8,783 nucleotides of DNA from JAPLXD01 sp043802865. Its GTDB lineage: Bacteria; Patescibacteriota; Minisyncoccia; Moranbacterales; UBA11712. Both the position numbers and the translations under genes were made by a program. The DNA is taken from NCBI GenBank assembly GCA_043802865.1, contig JAZDKQ010000008.1, forward strand, positions 1-8,783. Direction: 5' to 3'. This document shows, one piece after another, positions 1-6,408 of this stretch (position 1 is the stretch's first letter; every line of letters begins with the position of its first letter). The notes under the pieces are model-generated. The model worked only from the letters and a program-made list of their open reading frames with translations, ran no database searches and was not told the origin of the DNA.

Positions 1-422
1 GCGTATGACACGATCACATTTTCAAATTTCGCCGCGTAATACGGGCTCGCGTTGATCTTGTCCCAGTCGCCCCACTTGGAAGCTCTTTCGCTCCCCACAT
101 CCGAGTTTCCGCCGACCGAATCGTCGTGGATGGAAGTGAAAACTATTTTTTCTTCTTCCGTGCCTACAGCGGAAATTTCCGCCAGCATCTCGATCCCCGT
201 TGCTGAAGAAGCAAATTTGATGATCGTGCCCGGCTCAATGATCAGTTTTTTATTGACGGTCAGCTTGTAGCGCAGAATATATGGGCTGTTTTCCTTCGTC
301 CATGTCGTCGGAGTGGAAATTGTCGTGCCGGGATATGTCGGCCCGGCCGCACAAGAAAAATCCGCGGAAAAAGCAAATGTTCCGAGAACAAGAAAAAATA
401 AAAACAAAAATACCCTCCTCAT
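1..422 (-). CDS. Secreted parallel beta-helix surface protein, N-terminal part (runs off the window)
   Basis: The first 140 residues are visible; the gene continues beyond base 1. Residues 1-20 form a signal peptide (RR, then a phenylalanine/leucine-rich core, then FSA), so the product is probably exported and cut by signal peptidase I. The single Cys24 has no lipobox. The mature part matches the opening coil of right-handed parallel beta-helix proteins: TPTTWTKENSPYIL (38-50), LTVNKKLIIEPGTIIKF (54-70), VGTEEEKIVFTSIHDDSVGG (86-105), GDW (118-120) and FENVIVSY (133-140). Such proteins are usually long, repetitive, secreted or surface-attached. The ATG at 422-420 is preceded by TAAGGAGG at 440-433, the only strong ribosome binding site in the window. 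It has its own promoter, so it is probably transcribed separately from the glycosyltransferases upstream. The fold assignment is fairly firm; ligand or enzymatic role cannot be told from this part. Confidence 0.82.
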   Translation of the reverse strand, partial: MRRVFLFLFFLVLGTFAFSADFSCAAGPTYPGTTISTPTTWTKENSPYILRYKLTVNKKLIIEPGTIIKFASSATGIEMLAEISAVGTEEEKIVFTSIHDDSVGGNSDVGSERASKWGDWDKINASPYYAAKFENVIVSY

Positions 423-429
423 TTTCGTT

Positions 430-446
430 CTTCCTCCTTAAGGAAG
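430..446 (-). promoter_or_regulatory. Hairpin overlapping the Shine-Dalgarno of the beta-helix gene
   Basis: On the minus strand CTTCCT (446-441) can pair with AGGAAG (435-430) around the loop TAAGG. The ribosome binding site TAAGGAGG (440-433) lies in the loop and 3' arm, so folding would hide part of it. The leader is about 33 nt if transcription starts near 455. The stem is only six base pairs, so a regulatory role is an inference. Confidence 0.35.
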
Positions 447-461
447 CTTAAAAACAATTTT

Positions 462-489
462 ATTATACCAAAAAATAAAATGAAGGCAA
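462..489 (-). promoter_or_regulatory. Extended -10 sigma-70-type promoter for the beta-helix gene
   Basis: Reading the minus strand, TTGCCT (489-484) is followed by 16 bases and then a perfect TATAAT (467-462). TGG directly before the -10 gives the TGn extended -10 motif. The start of transcription would be near 455, about 33 nt before the ATG at 422. It sits immediately after the stop codon of the glycosyltransferase at 496-494, with no clear terminator between, so some read-through is also possible. Confidence 0.68.
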
Positions 490-493
490 GAGT

Positions 494-2011
494 TCAATTC
501 GTGAAGCGGTAGAGCTGGATGTTTTTGTATTGGGCTACTAGGACGAATTTTTTCGGGTCGAAAGATTTGTCGTCCCTGTATTTTTTGTCCGGCTGGCCGT
601 TGAAGATGATGAGCCCGTTTTTGTCGTTTCGGAGGTCGCTCAAATTTTCCGTTCTTTTCAGAGTCGGACCGATCGCCGCCCAATAATCCGGATTGTATGG
701 GGGCCAGTCGATGTTGTACAGCGTCAAATGGTCGGCGCCGAGATAGTATTTCCCGATGACATAGTCAAAGGAATTCAGAATATAGAAATTGTCGTTTTGA
801 TATTTCGGCAGATCTTTTTTGAGCTCGTTCCAACCTTGGGAATAGTAGTATGGCTGAAAGGTGAACATCAGCGTTATATATATCGCCATGGCGTAGATGG
901 CGGTGCGAAGGCGCACGCTCGCGAGCCAGAGTCCCAAATAGACGAAAATGAAATAAGCCGCCGGCACGAGATAGCGCGCCACAAAGTAGTTTTCTCCAAA
1001 AAGAGACAGCGCGTACACGACAAACAAAAAACCGGCCGAAAGAATCAGCACGGCCGAAATTTTTTCTTTGTCCTTTCTTTTTTTGAAAAGAAAAATGGTG
1101 ATGCCGACCAAAAAAATGACCAGCACCGTGACAGCGGTGTTATTGGCGACGCCATAGAATTCGTTTGGGTTTGGCATCCCGGCCGACATTTCACCTTTGG
1201 GCGTCCCGAAAATGAACATTTGGATGTTCCAGAAAATGTCTCCGAAACTCGCCGGTACGATCCAGCTCAAATTGTTTCCCATATGGGTCAGATGATACCA
1301 AAAAGTGGTCAGCCATGGCGAAAAAACAAGCAAAGCCGCACCGTATCCGGCCAAAAGTTTTTTGCTCGGCAGAAAATCTTTGATCATCTGCCAGTTGATA
1401 TTTTTTTCATATATTTTTTCGCCGATGATCTTCCATGTAATGAATACCGGCAGATATATGACCGAAAAAATGAGGCCCATATAGTGCGTGAGGCAGGCCG
1501 CCCCCAAAACCGCTCCCCACAAAAGATAATATTTTGTTTTTTCGGTCTTCAGGGCTTTCACGAAAAAATATGAAGCGATTGTGATCAAAAAAACAAACAT
1601 CGCGTACATCCGGGCTTCCTGCGAATACTGAATCGCGAACGGGGAGATCGCCGCAACGAGCGCCGCGAATATTGCCGCTCTTCTGCCGAACAATTCCTTC
1701 GTAAAAATATATACCGCCCAAACGCCGAGCACGCCGAAAACGGCCGAAAAAAGGCGGATTCCGAAAACGCTGTATCCGAAAAAGAAAGAGAAATATTTGA
1801 CGAAAATATAGTAGAGCGGTGGATGAACATCCTTGATGGTCATCGCCATCATATCGTGAAAGTTCGCTTTCACCGTGACGCCCGTGAAAGCCTCGTCATA
1901 CCAAAAATCGCGATCATTGATCTGATATACACGGAGCGCCGCGGACAAAACCAAAATCGACCAAATGAGATATTTTTCAAATCTCGCAAAAAAAACTTTT
2001 ATTTTTTCCAT
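494..2011 (-). CDS. GT-C membrane glycosyltransferase (PMT_2/GT39-like), 505 aa
   Basis: A polytopic membrane protein of the GT-C fold, which transfers a sugar from a polyprenyl-phosphate carrier to an acceptor on the outer face of the membrane. The first helix (about 13-27) is followed by RVYQINDRDFWYDEAFT (27-43) with the acidic pair D39-E40 expected to be catalytic. DVHPPLYY (61-68) and SQEARMYA (130-137) are further family signatures. About ten more hydrophobic segments follow to residue 400, then a soluble extracytoplasmic tail of about 100 residues. The ATG at 2011 lies one base after the TGA of the gene before it, so translation is probably coupled; only a weak GGGA lies upstream. It is the last gene of the export/glycosylation cluster. 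The sugar and acceptor are unknown. The family is certain enough; ArnT-like or protein O-mannosyltransferase-like activity cannot be separated. Confidence 0.88.
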   Translation of the reverse strand: MEKIKVFFARFEKYLIWSILVLSAALRVYQINDRDFWYDEAFTGVTVKANFHDMMAMTIKDVHPPLYYIFVKYFSFFFGYSVFGIRLFSAVFGVLGVWAVYIFTKELFGRRAAIFAALVAAISPFAIQYSQEARMYAMFVFLITIASYFFVKALKTEKTKYYLLWGAVLGAACLTHYMGLIFSVIYLPVFITWKIIGEKIYEKNINWQMIKDFLPSKKLLAGYGAALLVFSPWLTTFWYHLTHMGNNLSWIVPASFGDIFWNIQMFIFGTPKGEMSAGMPNPNEFYGVANNTAVTVLVIFLVGITIFLFKKRKDKEKISAVLILSAGFLFVVYALSLFGENYFVARYLVPAAYFIFVYLGLWLASVRLRTAIYAMAIYITLMFTFQPYYYSQGWNELKKDLPKYQNDNFYILNSFDYVIGKYYLGADHLTLYNIDWPPYNPDYWAAIGPTLKRTENLSDLRNDKNGLIIFNGQPDKKYRDDKSFDPKKFVLVAQYKNIQLYRFTN

Positions 2012-2012
2012 A

Positions 2013-3959
2013 TCATTTTCCCGGCACTTTGAAAACGAATATCGTCGGGCCGATCCTCGCGATCAGGTTTTTCTCCAGTATGCTGTATTTCCGGTCCTCC
2101 GGTATCCATCTATTGAAAACATTGTTCATATATTTGTAGTTCGACACAGCGATGAGCGATCCCGGCGGCGGCATTGCGTCGTATTCGATATTGAAGCTTC
2201 TCTGGCCGTCTCCGAGATAGTACGGTAGCGCCACATCGGCAAAAAAATCGGTATATATGTCGTGAACATTGTTGTCGCGCGTCCATTTGGCCAATCTCCG
2301 GACATCCGACCCGCCCCAGTCATAGTTGGAATCGGTGGCAATTTTGTATCCGTTCTCCGTTCCCCCGCCCAGCGCGTTGTAATAGCTCAAATAAAAGGGG
2401 AAAGAACAGAAAACCGACGCGATCATCAGCGCCCCGACTGTCATAAATACGTGCTTGAGTCTGATTTTTTTCCAGATATTTGTTTCCCAGAAAATATCCA
2501 CTCCCCTGCCTGTCAGCAAGGCTGCCGCCATGATGACCGGCACGATATGCCGAAGGCCGATCTGAAAGGTCGAAGAAAGAGTTTCAGTCATATATAGATA
2601 TCCAAACACGAGGAGCAAAAGAGCGAACGGATTGGAAGCGAAGCCCCGGAATCTGACGAACACCTTTTTCTTGCCGGCAAAAAACTTTTTTATGATCAGC
2701 GCCAGAGCCAAAAGATTGAAAAGCAAAAATCCAAGAGACAATTTCGTGAAATACAGAATTGGAAAATACCACGGCCCCGCTCCTTCGTTGCCATGTACTT
2801 GTCCCATGAAATATGTGATTTGAGAAGACCCGGCCATCCGCCCCATGACCATCAGCACCCCGTTCAGATATTCAGCCAGACCTTTGGTGAGCAGGCTGAA
2901 TGACACCAGAGGCGCGAGAATGCCCATCAGAGCCTGCGGAAGGGCGCTGTAGGGAAAGTTGTCCCACAATTGCTGGACCATGGCGCTGTTGTCCATTTTG
3001 TAGACATGGAATATATAGAAAGCCGCGATCAGGAATGTCGCGATCGCCACAAGCGCTGTGTACAGTCCGATGAACTTGAAAAAATCTTTCCACGATCTTT
3101 TCACCGCGATGATGAAAATCAATCCGCCGAGGAATAGCGCGGGAAAAAGAATGACCGAAGAAAATTTGGAAAGTTCGGCGAGCGCAAGAGTCGCGGACGC
3201 GGCCAGAAAAAACCAAATATTGGCCTTGCCCTCGGCATATTTTTTGAGATAGAGGCTAAAAGCCGCCACGGCGATCATGGACAAAAGTCCCGACATAAAG
3301 TCGATCACCACGAAAGATCCGTGAGCGATGGAAAATTGGGAAACCGCGATGAAAAAAAGTCCGGCTAGCGCCGCCCTCGGATTCCAGATCTTTGATACTA
3401 TTGAAAATAGCCAGAACAGCAGCAGCGTGTTCGTGAATATGACAGCCAGGCGCCCCCAAAAAGCGATCGCGTCAGGGTTGTTTTGAGGATGAAAAAGAAA
3501 CATTTGACCGAAATAGGCTTGGGTGTTGGATTTTTCCAGAAAAGCCGGGAAATCGGTTCCCGCGAACGGATACTTGTAGCGCTCGAAGTTGTCCGGCCGG
3601 GTCTCAACATTGGTTATATCCGGAAAAGCCGGACGCGCCGCCATTTCGCCCAGTCCCGCGACGTCTTTCACGAGCGGCGGATGCTCGGGATTGATAAAAT
3701 ATCGATTGGTTGTGAGATAGTAATATCCGCTGGCGATATGCGGAATTTCGTCCGCGATGATGCCGTTGCCGGAATATTTGAGATTTCCCCACTTTACCCC
3801 GTTAGAAATTCCCTCGCAAGAATCACCAATATTCGCAACACATAAAATATTATCGATGAGATTTCTAACGGGGTAAAAACCGGCGCTCGAAAAAAGGGCG
3901 AGAGCGAAAAAAACCAGACAGATCGCGATGGCGGCAATTTTGTATTTGTTTTTTAGCAT
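2013..3959 (-). CDS. GT-C membrane glycosyltransferase with an in-frame palindromic insert, 648 aa
   Basis: A second, larger GT-C enzyme, expected to use a polyprenyl-phosphate sugar at the outer membrane face. Helix 1 is residues 8-27. The catalytic loop follows with D70-E71 in ADEIPHIASGYYYL (69-82) and NPEHPPLVKD (90-99), both typical of this family. Many helices run to about residue 505. The tail holds YYNALGGG and NGYKIATDSNYDWGG, where relatives usually have DWGQ. In relatives the DE loop comes soon after helix 1; here residues 28-56 (YPVRN ... ISNGVK) are encoded by an 85-bp palindromic element, so the N-terminal loop is longer than usual. The ATG at 3959 is nine bases after the methyltransferase stop, with no Shine-Dalgarno, and helix 1 upstream of the insert supports this start. 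It overlaps no neighbour and is one base from the next glycosyltransferase. Substrates are unknown. Confidence 0.86.
   Translation of the reverse strand: MLKNKYKIAAIAICLVFFALALFSSAGFYPVRNLIDNILCVANIGDSCEGISNGVKWGNLKYSGNGIIADEIPHIASGYYYLTTNRYFINPEHPPLVKDVAGLGEMAARPAFPDITNVETRPDNFERYKYPFAGTDFPAFLEKSNTQAYFGQMFLFHPQNNPDAIAFWGRLAVIFTNTLLLFWLFSIVSKIWNPRAALAGLFFIAVSQFSIAHGSFVVIDFMSGLLSMIAVAAFSLYLKKYAEGKANIWFFLAASATLALAELSKFSSVILFPALFLGGLIFIIAVKRSWKDFFKFIGLYTALVAIATFLIAAFYIFHVYKMDNSAMVQQLWDNFPYSALPQALMGILAPLVSFSLLTKGLAEYLNGVLMVMGRMAGSSQITYFMGQVHGNEGAGPWYFPILYFTKLSLGFLLFNLLALALIIKKFFAGKKKVFVRFRGFASNPFALLLLVFGYLYMTETLSSTFQIGLRHIVPVIMAAALLTGRGVDIFWETNIWKKIRLKHVFMTVGALMIASVFCSFPFYLSYYNALGGGTENGYKIATDSNYDWGGSDVRRLAKWTRDNNVHDIYTDFFADVALPYYLGDGQRSFNIEYDAMPPPGSLIAVSNYKYMNNVFNRWIPEDRKYSILEKNLIARIGPTIFVFKVPGK
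3793..3877. repeat. 85-bp palindromic element inserted in frame in a coding gene
   Basis: Two perfect 17-bp inverted arms, TTTACCCCGTTAGAAAT (3793-3809) and its reverse complement (3861-3877), enclose a 51-bp centre that is A+T-rich. It lies wholly inside the 648-residue glycosyltransferase gene and is read without a stop as about 29 residues; the arms give YPVRN and ISNGVK. A TA lies at the edge of each CCCC/GGGG arm (3795-3796 and 3874-3875), as a mariner/IS630-type target would leave. However, that would make a 79-bp insertion, which is not a multiple of three, so the mechanism is open. From memory, PVR...SNG(V/A) peptide pairs recur in proteins of Patescibacteria, which would make this a dispersed family like the Rickettsia palindromic elements. 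No second copy lies in this window. Confidence 0.75.
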
Positions 3960-3968
3960 TTTGATTTT

Positions 3969-4799
3969 TTAAGTTCGTTTGAAAATTGCGATGTCATGAT
4001 GCTTATTCAATCCTCTCGGCAAATAATCAAGCAATTCAAAATATTTCACATAATTTTCCCGGATATATTTTTCGGAATGAAAAGCGGTTTGATACCAATC
4101 AGGAAGAATTCCTTTCAGAAGAAATGGTTTGCGAAAAAGAAATCCCTTGTTCTTGAGCTCTTCAATCTCTTCCTTCTCCAAATTTTGCCAGCAATGTTCA
4201 CCGTGGAAAGTGAGAAGCATGATCCCGCCCGGCTTTGTGACTCGTTTGAGTTCTTCCAGCCACTTGTATTGAAAATCCTCATCAAGATGGGTGAAAACCG
4301 AAACAGCGTAAACAAAATCAAATGTAGCCGGAGGATATGCGAGTTCTGGCAAGTGCTTGTTTGTACTAAACTGAGCAAAACGCAAATTTTTCTGACACCA
4401 GGAAATCGCCTCTGGATCTATGTCTGTCCCGAAAAATTTTATTTCCGGATAGAGCTCAAAAAAATTTATCAGAGTGCGTCCTGAACCGCAACCAAAATCC
4501 AGAATTTTTTCGAAAGAGCGCATATTTTTTCCAATTTTAGCCAAAGCGCTCAAAATATCCTCGCTGCTCTTTTTCCCAATATAGAGATAACTGTCAATCA
4601 ACGGAGAACCATGGACCCGATAGCGCAGAGTGGCAGGAGGAAGATAACGACAACCCGTTCTTTTTTTGTATTGACTATCGCTCAAACCGACCCATCGGCA
4701 ATAAAATCTCATCCAGTTTCTATACAATACCATGCTGAGCGGAAGCAGACATCTTGGAATTCTGCGCTTTATTTTTGTCAGGACTTTTCGATCAAACAA
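3969..4799 (-). CDS. Class I SAM-dependent methyltransferase, about 276 aa
   Basis: A Rossmann-fold methyltransferase. Counting from the TTG at 4799, the N-terminal part has a basic stretch (KIKRR) and LPPATLRYRVHGS (53-65), a signature seen in methyltransferases of glycan gene clusters. Motif I is LDFGCGSGR (100-108), the ribose-binding acidic residue is in GTDIDPEA (124-131), motif IV is FDFVYAVSVFTHLDED (160-175), and KPGGIMLLTF (188-197) follows. The start is uncertain: the frame is open back to a TTG at 4862, which would overlap the permease by 44 nt; an ATG lies at 4733. I chose 4799 because it leaves a 19-nt gap, as tight as elsewhere in the cluster; none of the three has a Shine-Dalgarno. 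Between an export permease and two glycosyltransferases it probably methylates a sugar or polymer end, which is an inference. The gene looks more A+T-rich than its neighbours. Confidence 0.82.
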   Translation of the reverse strand: MFDRKVLTKIKRRIPRCLLPLSMVLYRNWMRFYCRWVGLSDSQYKKRTGCRYLPPATLRYRVHGSPLIDSYLYIGKKSSEDILSALAKIGKNMRSFEKILDFGCGSGRTLINFFELYPEIKFFGTDIDPEAISWCQKNLRFAQFSTNKHLPELAYPPATFDFVYAVSVFTHLDEDFQYKWLEELKRVTKPGGIMLLTFHGEHCWQNLEKEEIEELKNKGFLFRKPFLLKGILPDWYQTAFHSEKYIRENYVKYFELLDYLPRGLNKHHDIAIFKRT

Positions 4800-4818
4800 T
4801 GCTTTGTCTTTATTCTTT

Positions 4819-5598
4819 TTATATATTCTCCGCGATTTTGGGTTCCATTTTCCGAAAAACAAAAAGGCTCACGAAAAACAAAATCACAACGAGCACGGAG
4901 AAGACGCTGATTTGCGTGAGCGTGGGATAGTGGCTTTCCGTCAGAGCCAGTTTATTGAAATGAATGATGAAGCCGATCGGATTGGCCAAAAGAATCGTGT
5001 GGTATTTCGCGGGAATGATCTGCAAAGGATAAACGATCGGCGAGCCGTAGAAAAGAGCCTGGATCGCCACCTCCCAAATTTGGGAGAGATCGCGAAACTT
5101 CACATAGAGCGGCGCGGCAATGAAAGCGAACGAAAGGATCAGAATGAAAGTGAGGAGGATGAAAAAAAGAAACATAAGAATGGCGGGAATCCCGGGCCAA
5201 AAACCGTACCAAACAAAAAAAACGGCGATGATAATGAGATTCATCCCGAATATGAGCGTCGCGTTGATCGTCGAAGCGATAACGATCGTCCAGCGCGGAA
5301 CATATATTTTCGTGACAAGGGACGCTTTCCCGAGAAGCGAGTTCAGCCCCGACATCGTGCCCTCGGAAAAAAAGTTGAAGAGCATGATGGAAGTGAGAAG
5401 CTGGAGAGAAAAATGCTGAATGCCCGAACTTTTCGGATTGAAGATCGTCGAAAAAACAAAGTTGAGGATAAGGAAAGTGAGAAGGGGCTTGAGAAGCGCC
5501 CAGACATATCCCAAAACCGAACCGTGGTAGCGCAACTTGAAATCGGTTCGAGCCAATGCCCAGACCAATTCCCAATAATTTTCGTGTTTTTTTGCCAT
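4819..5598 (-). CDS. ABC-2 type polysaccharide/teichoic-acid export permease (Wzm/TagG family), 259 aa
   Basis: Inner-membrane subunit of an ABC exporter for lipid-linked polysaccharide. The cytoplasmic N-terminus carries YWELVWALARTDFKLRYHGS (8-27) and VLGYVWALLKPLL (28-40), the conserved entry of this family. About six hydrophobic segments follow, with the usual signatures LTSIMLFNFFSEG, NSLLGKASLVTKIYVPR, APLYVKFRDLSQI and GSPIVYPLQIIP. Length is normal for Wzm (about 260). I chose the ATG at 5598 because the protein then begins a few residues before the conserved YWEL block; a TTG at 5619 would add seven residues and leave only 6 nt after the upstream decarboxylase stop. No Shine-Dalgarno is visible. 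The ATPase subunit (Wzt/TagH), normally adjacent, is absent on both sides, so it must be encoded elsewhere. Substrate unknown; the following methyltransferase and glycosyltransferases suggest a surface glycan. Confidence 0.88.
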   Translation of the reverse strand: MAKKHENYWELVWALARTDFKLRYHGSVLGYVWALLKPLLTFLILNFVFSTIFNPKSSGIQHFSLQLLTSIMLFNFFSEGTMSGLNSLLGKASLVTKIYVPRWTIVIASTINATLIFGMNLIIIAVFFVWYGFWPGIPAILMFLFFILLTFILILSFAFIAAPLYVKFRDLSQIWEVAIQALFYGSPIVYPLQIIPAKYHTILLANPIGFIIHFNKLALTESHYPTLTQISVFSVLVVILFFVSLFVFRKMEPKIAENI

Positions 5599-5625
5599 CA
5601 GTCTGTACGCCAAAAACAATTCTGT

Positions 5626-6042
5626 CTACGCCAGATCAACCTTGGGAAACTTCAGCCCGCGTTTGAAAAACTGGACTTCCGCCTCTTGAAGTTCGTATAC
5701 ATCGCGAAAATATTTTTCGACCATATCTTTGTCCATTTCGTCCTTGCAGGTATAGACGTCGATGCTCACGTATCTTTTCTTAGGAAAAGTGTGGATGCTG
5801 ATGTGAGATTCGACGATCATTACAAAGCCGGAATATCCGCCGCTGTCCTTCATGTGCCGCGGCTCGGCGTATTTTACGACCGGCTTCGTGAGCTTGTCCA
5901 TTCCCAATTCATCAGGAAGCTCATTGAGAATCCGACTCATCAGTTCCGGATCATTGAGCTTCTCGGGATTGCCCCCGTATCCGTCAAGAGTGAGATGCAC
6001 TCCGAAAGTACAGACCTCCTTCCCCATAGTCTCGTTTTTCAT
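5626..6042 (-). CDS. speD: S-adenosylmethionine decarboxylase family proenzyme (SpeD-like), about 138 aa
   Basis: A self-cleaving pyruvoyl enzyme. Counting from the ATG at 6042, VESHISIHTFP (77-87) contains the expected cleavage point Glu78-Ser79; Ser79 would become the pyruvoyl group. His84 and Cys99 (in IDVYTCK) lie 5 and 20 residues after it, the same spacing as Ser63/His68/Cys83 of the Thermotoga enzyme, so the active site is complete. GVHLTLDGYGG (14-24) is the conserved N-terminal strand. The classical role is making decarboxylated AdoMet for spermidine synthesis, but no speE is nearby, and SpeD relatives that decarboxylate ornithine or arginine are known, so the substrate is open. Start uncertain: ATG at 6027, 6042 or 6075 and a TTG at 6102 are in frame, none with a clear Shine-Dalgarno. 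A TATAAT-like box lies at 6120-6115 without a good -35. It is 27 nt upstream of the permease, probably co-transcribed. Confidence 0.85.
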   Translation of the reverse strand: MKNETMGKEVCTFGVHLTLDGYGGNPEKLNDPELMSRILNELPDELGMDKLTKPVVKYAEPRHMKDSGGYSGFVMIVESHISIHTFPKKRYVSIDVYTCKDEMDKDMVEKYFRDVYELQEAEVQFFKRGLKFPKVDLA

Positions 6043-6138
6043 TTTTTGCTTCTGCCAGATCCCCCGAAGTTTCATCGGAGTTGCGCTTTGAACACAATCC
6101 AACAGGATTATTTTATTATATTTTATTGATTATTACGC

Positions 6139-6342
6139 TTATTTTTTCGGTTTCTTTTTTGCTTTTTTGGCCATTTTTACTTCTTCCTTTCCTTTGTAGT
6201 ATCCGCAGTAGGGGCAAATCATATGCGACTTGATCATTTTTTTGCAATGCGAACAGGAGGCCAAAGTTTTCGTTTCGATCTTGAAGCGAATTCTCCGGCG
6301 ATCTCTTCTTCCTTTTGTGTGATGCTGTTTTGGTACTGACAT
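6139..6342 (-). CDS. rpmF: 50S ribosomal protein L32 (bL32), zinc-ribbon form, 67 aa
   Basis: A small basic protein of the large ribosomal subunit, near the peptidyl-transferase exit region. The start MSVPKQHHTKGRRDRRR is typical of L32. Cys30, Cys33, Cys43 and Cys46 form a complete CxxC...CxxC zinc ribbon (CSHCKK ... CPYCGYYKG). A lysine-rich tail (MAKKAKKKPKK, 57-67) makes it about ten residues longer than the E. coli protein. The ATG at 6342 has no Shine-Dalgarno; directly upstream TTTCAG (6359-6354) and CTGAAA (6351-6346) can pair. A promoter lies 40 to 65 bases upstream, inside the end of the kinase gene. It is separated from the decarboxylase by an A+T-rich gap, and its usual partners (plsX, fabH) are not here. 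Confidence 0.95.
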   Translation of the reverse strand: MSVPKQHHTKGRRDRRRIRFKIETKTLASCSHCKKMIKSHMICPYCGYYKGKEEVKMAKKAKKKPKK

Positions 6343-6351
6343 AAGCTGAAA
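6340..6351 (-). promoter_or_regulatory. TTTCAGCTTATG start motif, copy at rpmF
   Basis: The 12 bases ending in the rpmF start codon are identical to those ending in the kinase start codon at 6967-6978. They replace a Shine-Dalgarno in both leaders. Function unknown; they may be a translation signal or just a shared remnant of duplication. Confidence 0.35.
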
Positions 6352-6380
6352 TTTTTCAGTTTAACCTGTTTCTGAATTGA

Positions 6381-6408
6381 ATTCTACTTCAACCCTGAAT
6401 TTTGTCAA
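6381..6408 (-). promoter_or_regulatory. Promoter for rpmF inside the 3' end of the kinase gene
   Basis: On the minus strand a perfect TTGACA (6408-6403) is followed after 16 bases by TAGAAT (6386-6381), one mismatch from the -10 consensus. Transcription would begin near 6374, giving a leader of about 32 nt before the rpmF ATG at 6342. The -35 and part of the spacer lie in the last codons of the kinase gene. This could drive rpmF, speD and the export cluster behind them. Confidence 0.6.

Noticed and set aside
728..1573. A 281-residue open frame on the plus strand
   Set aside because: It is antisense to a clear GT-C glycosyltransferase, has low-complexity charged and His-rich sequence, and shows no start signal.
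3793..3877. The inverted repeat as a transcription terminator or a CRISPR unit
   Set aside because: It lies in the middle of an uninterrupted gene with conserved sequence on both sides, has a 51-base centre, no T tail, and occurs only once here.
494..3959. Possible recoding of UGA as glycine
   Set aside because: Both glycosyltransferases and the kinase end at UGA in the expected places, and one UGA is one base from the next start, so UGA is a true stop.
4732..6129. A 465-residue open frame on the plus strand
   Set aside because: It lies antisense to the methyltransferase, permease and speD-like genes, is very rich in Arg, Lys, Asp and Glu with no recognisable domain, and is a by-product of the codon pattern of those genes.
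6103..6138. A promoter for the speD-like gene at the TATAAT-like box 6120-6115
   Set aside because: No acceptable -35 lies at the proper distance, and the region is so A+T-rich that such a box is expected by chance.
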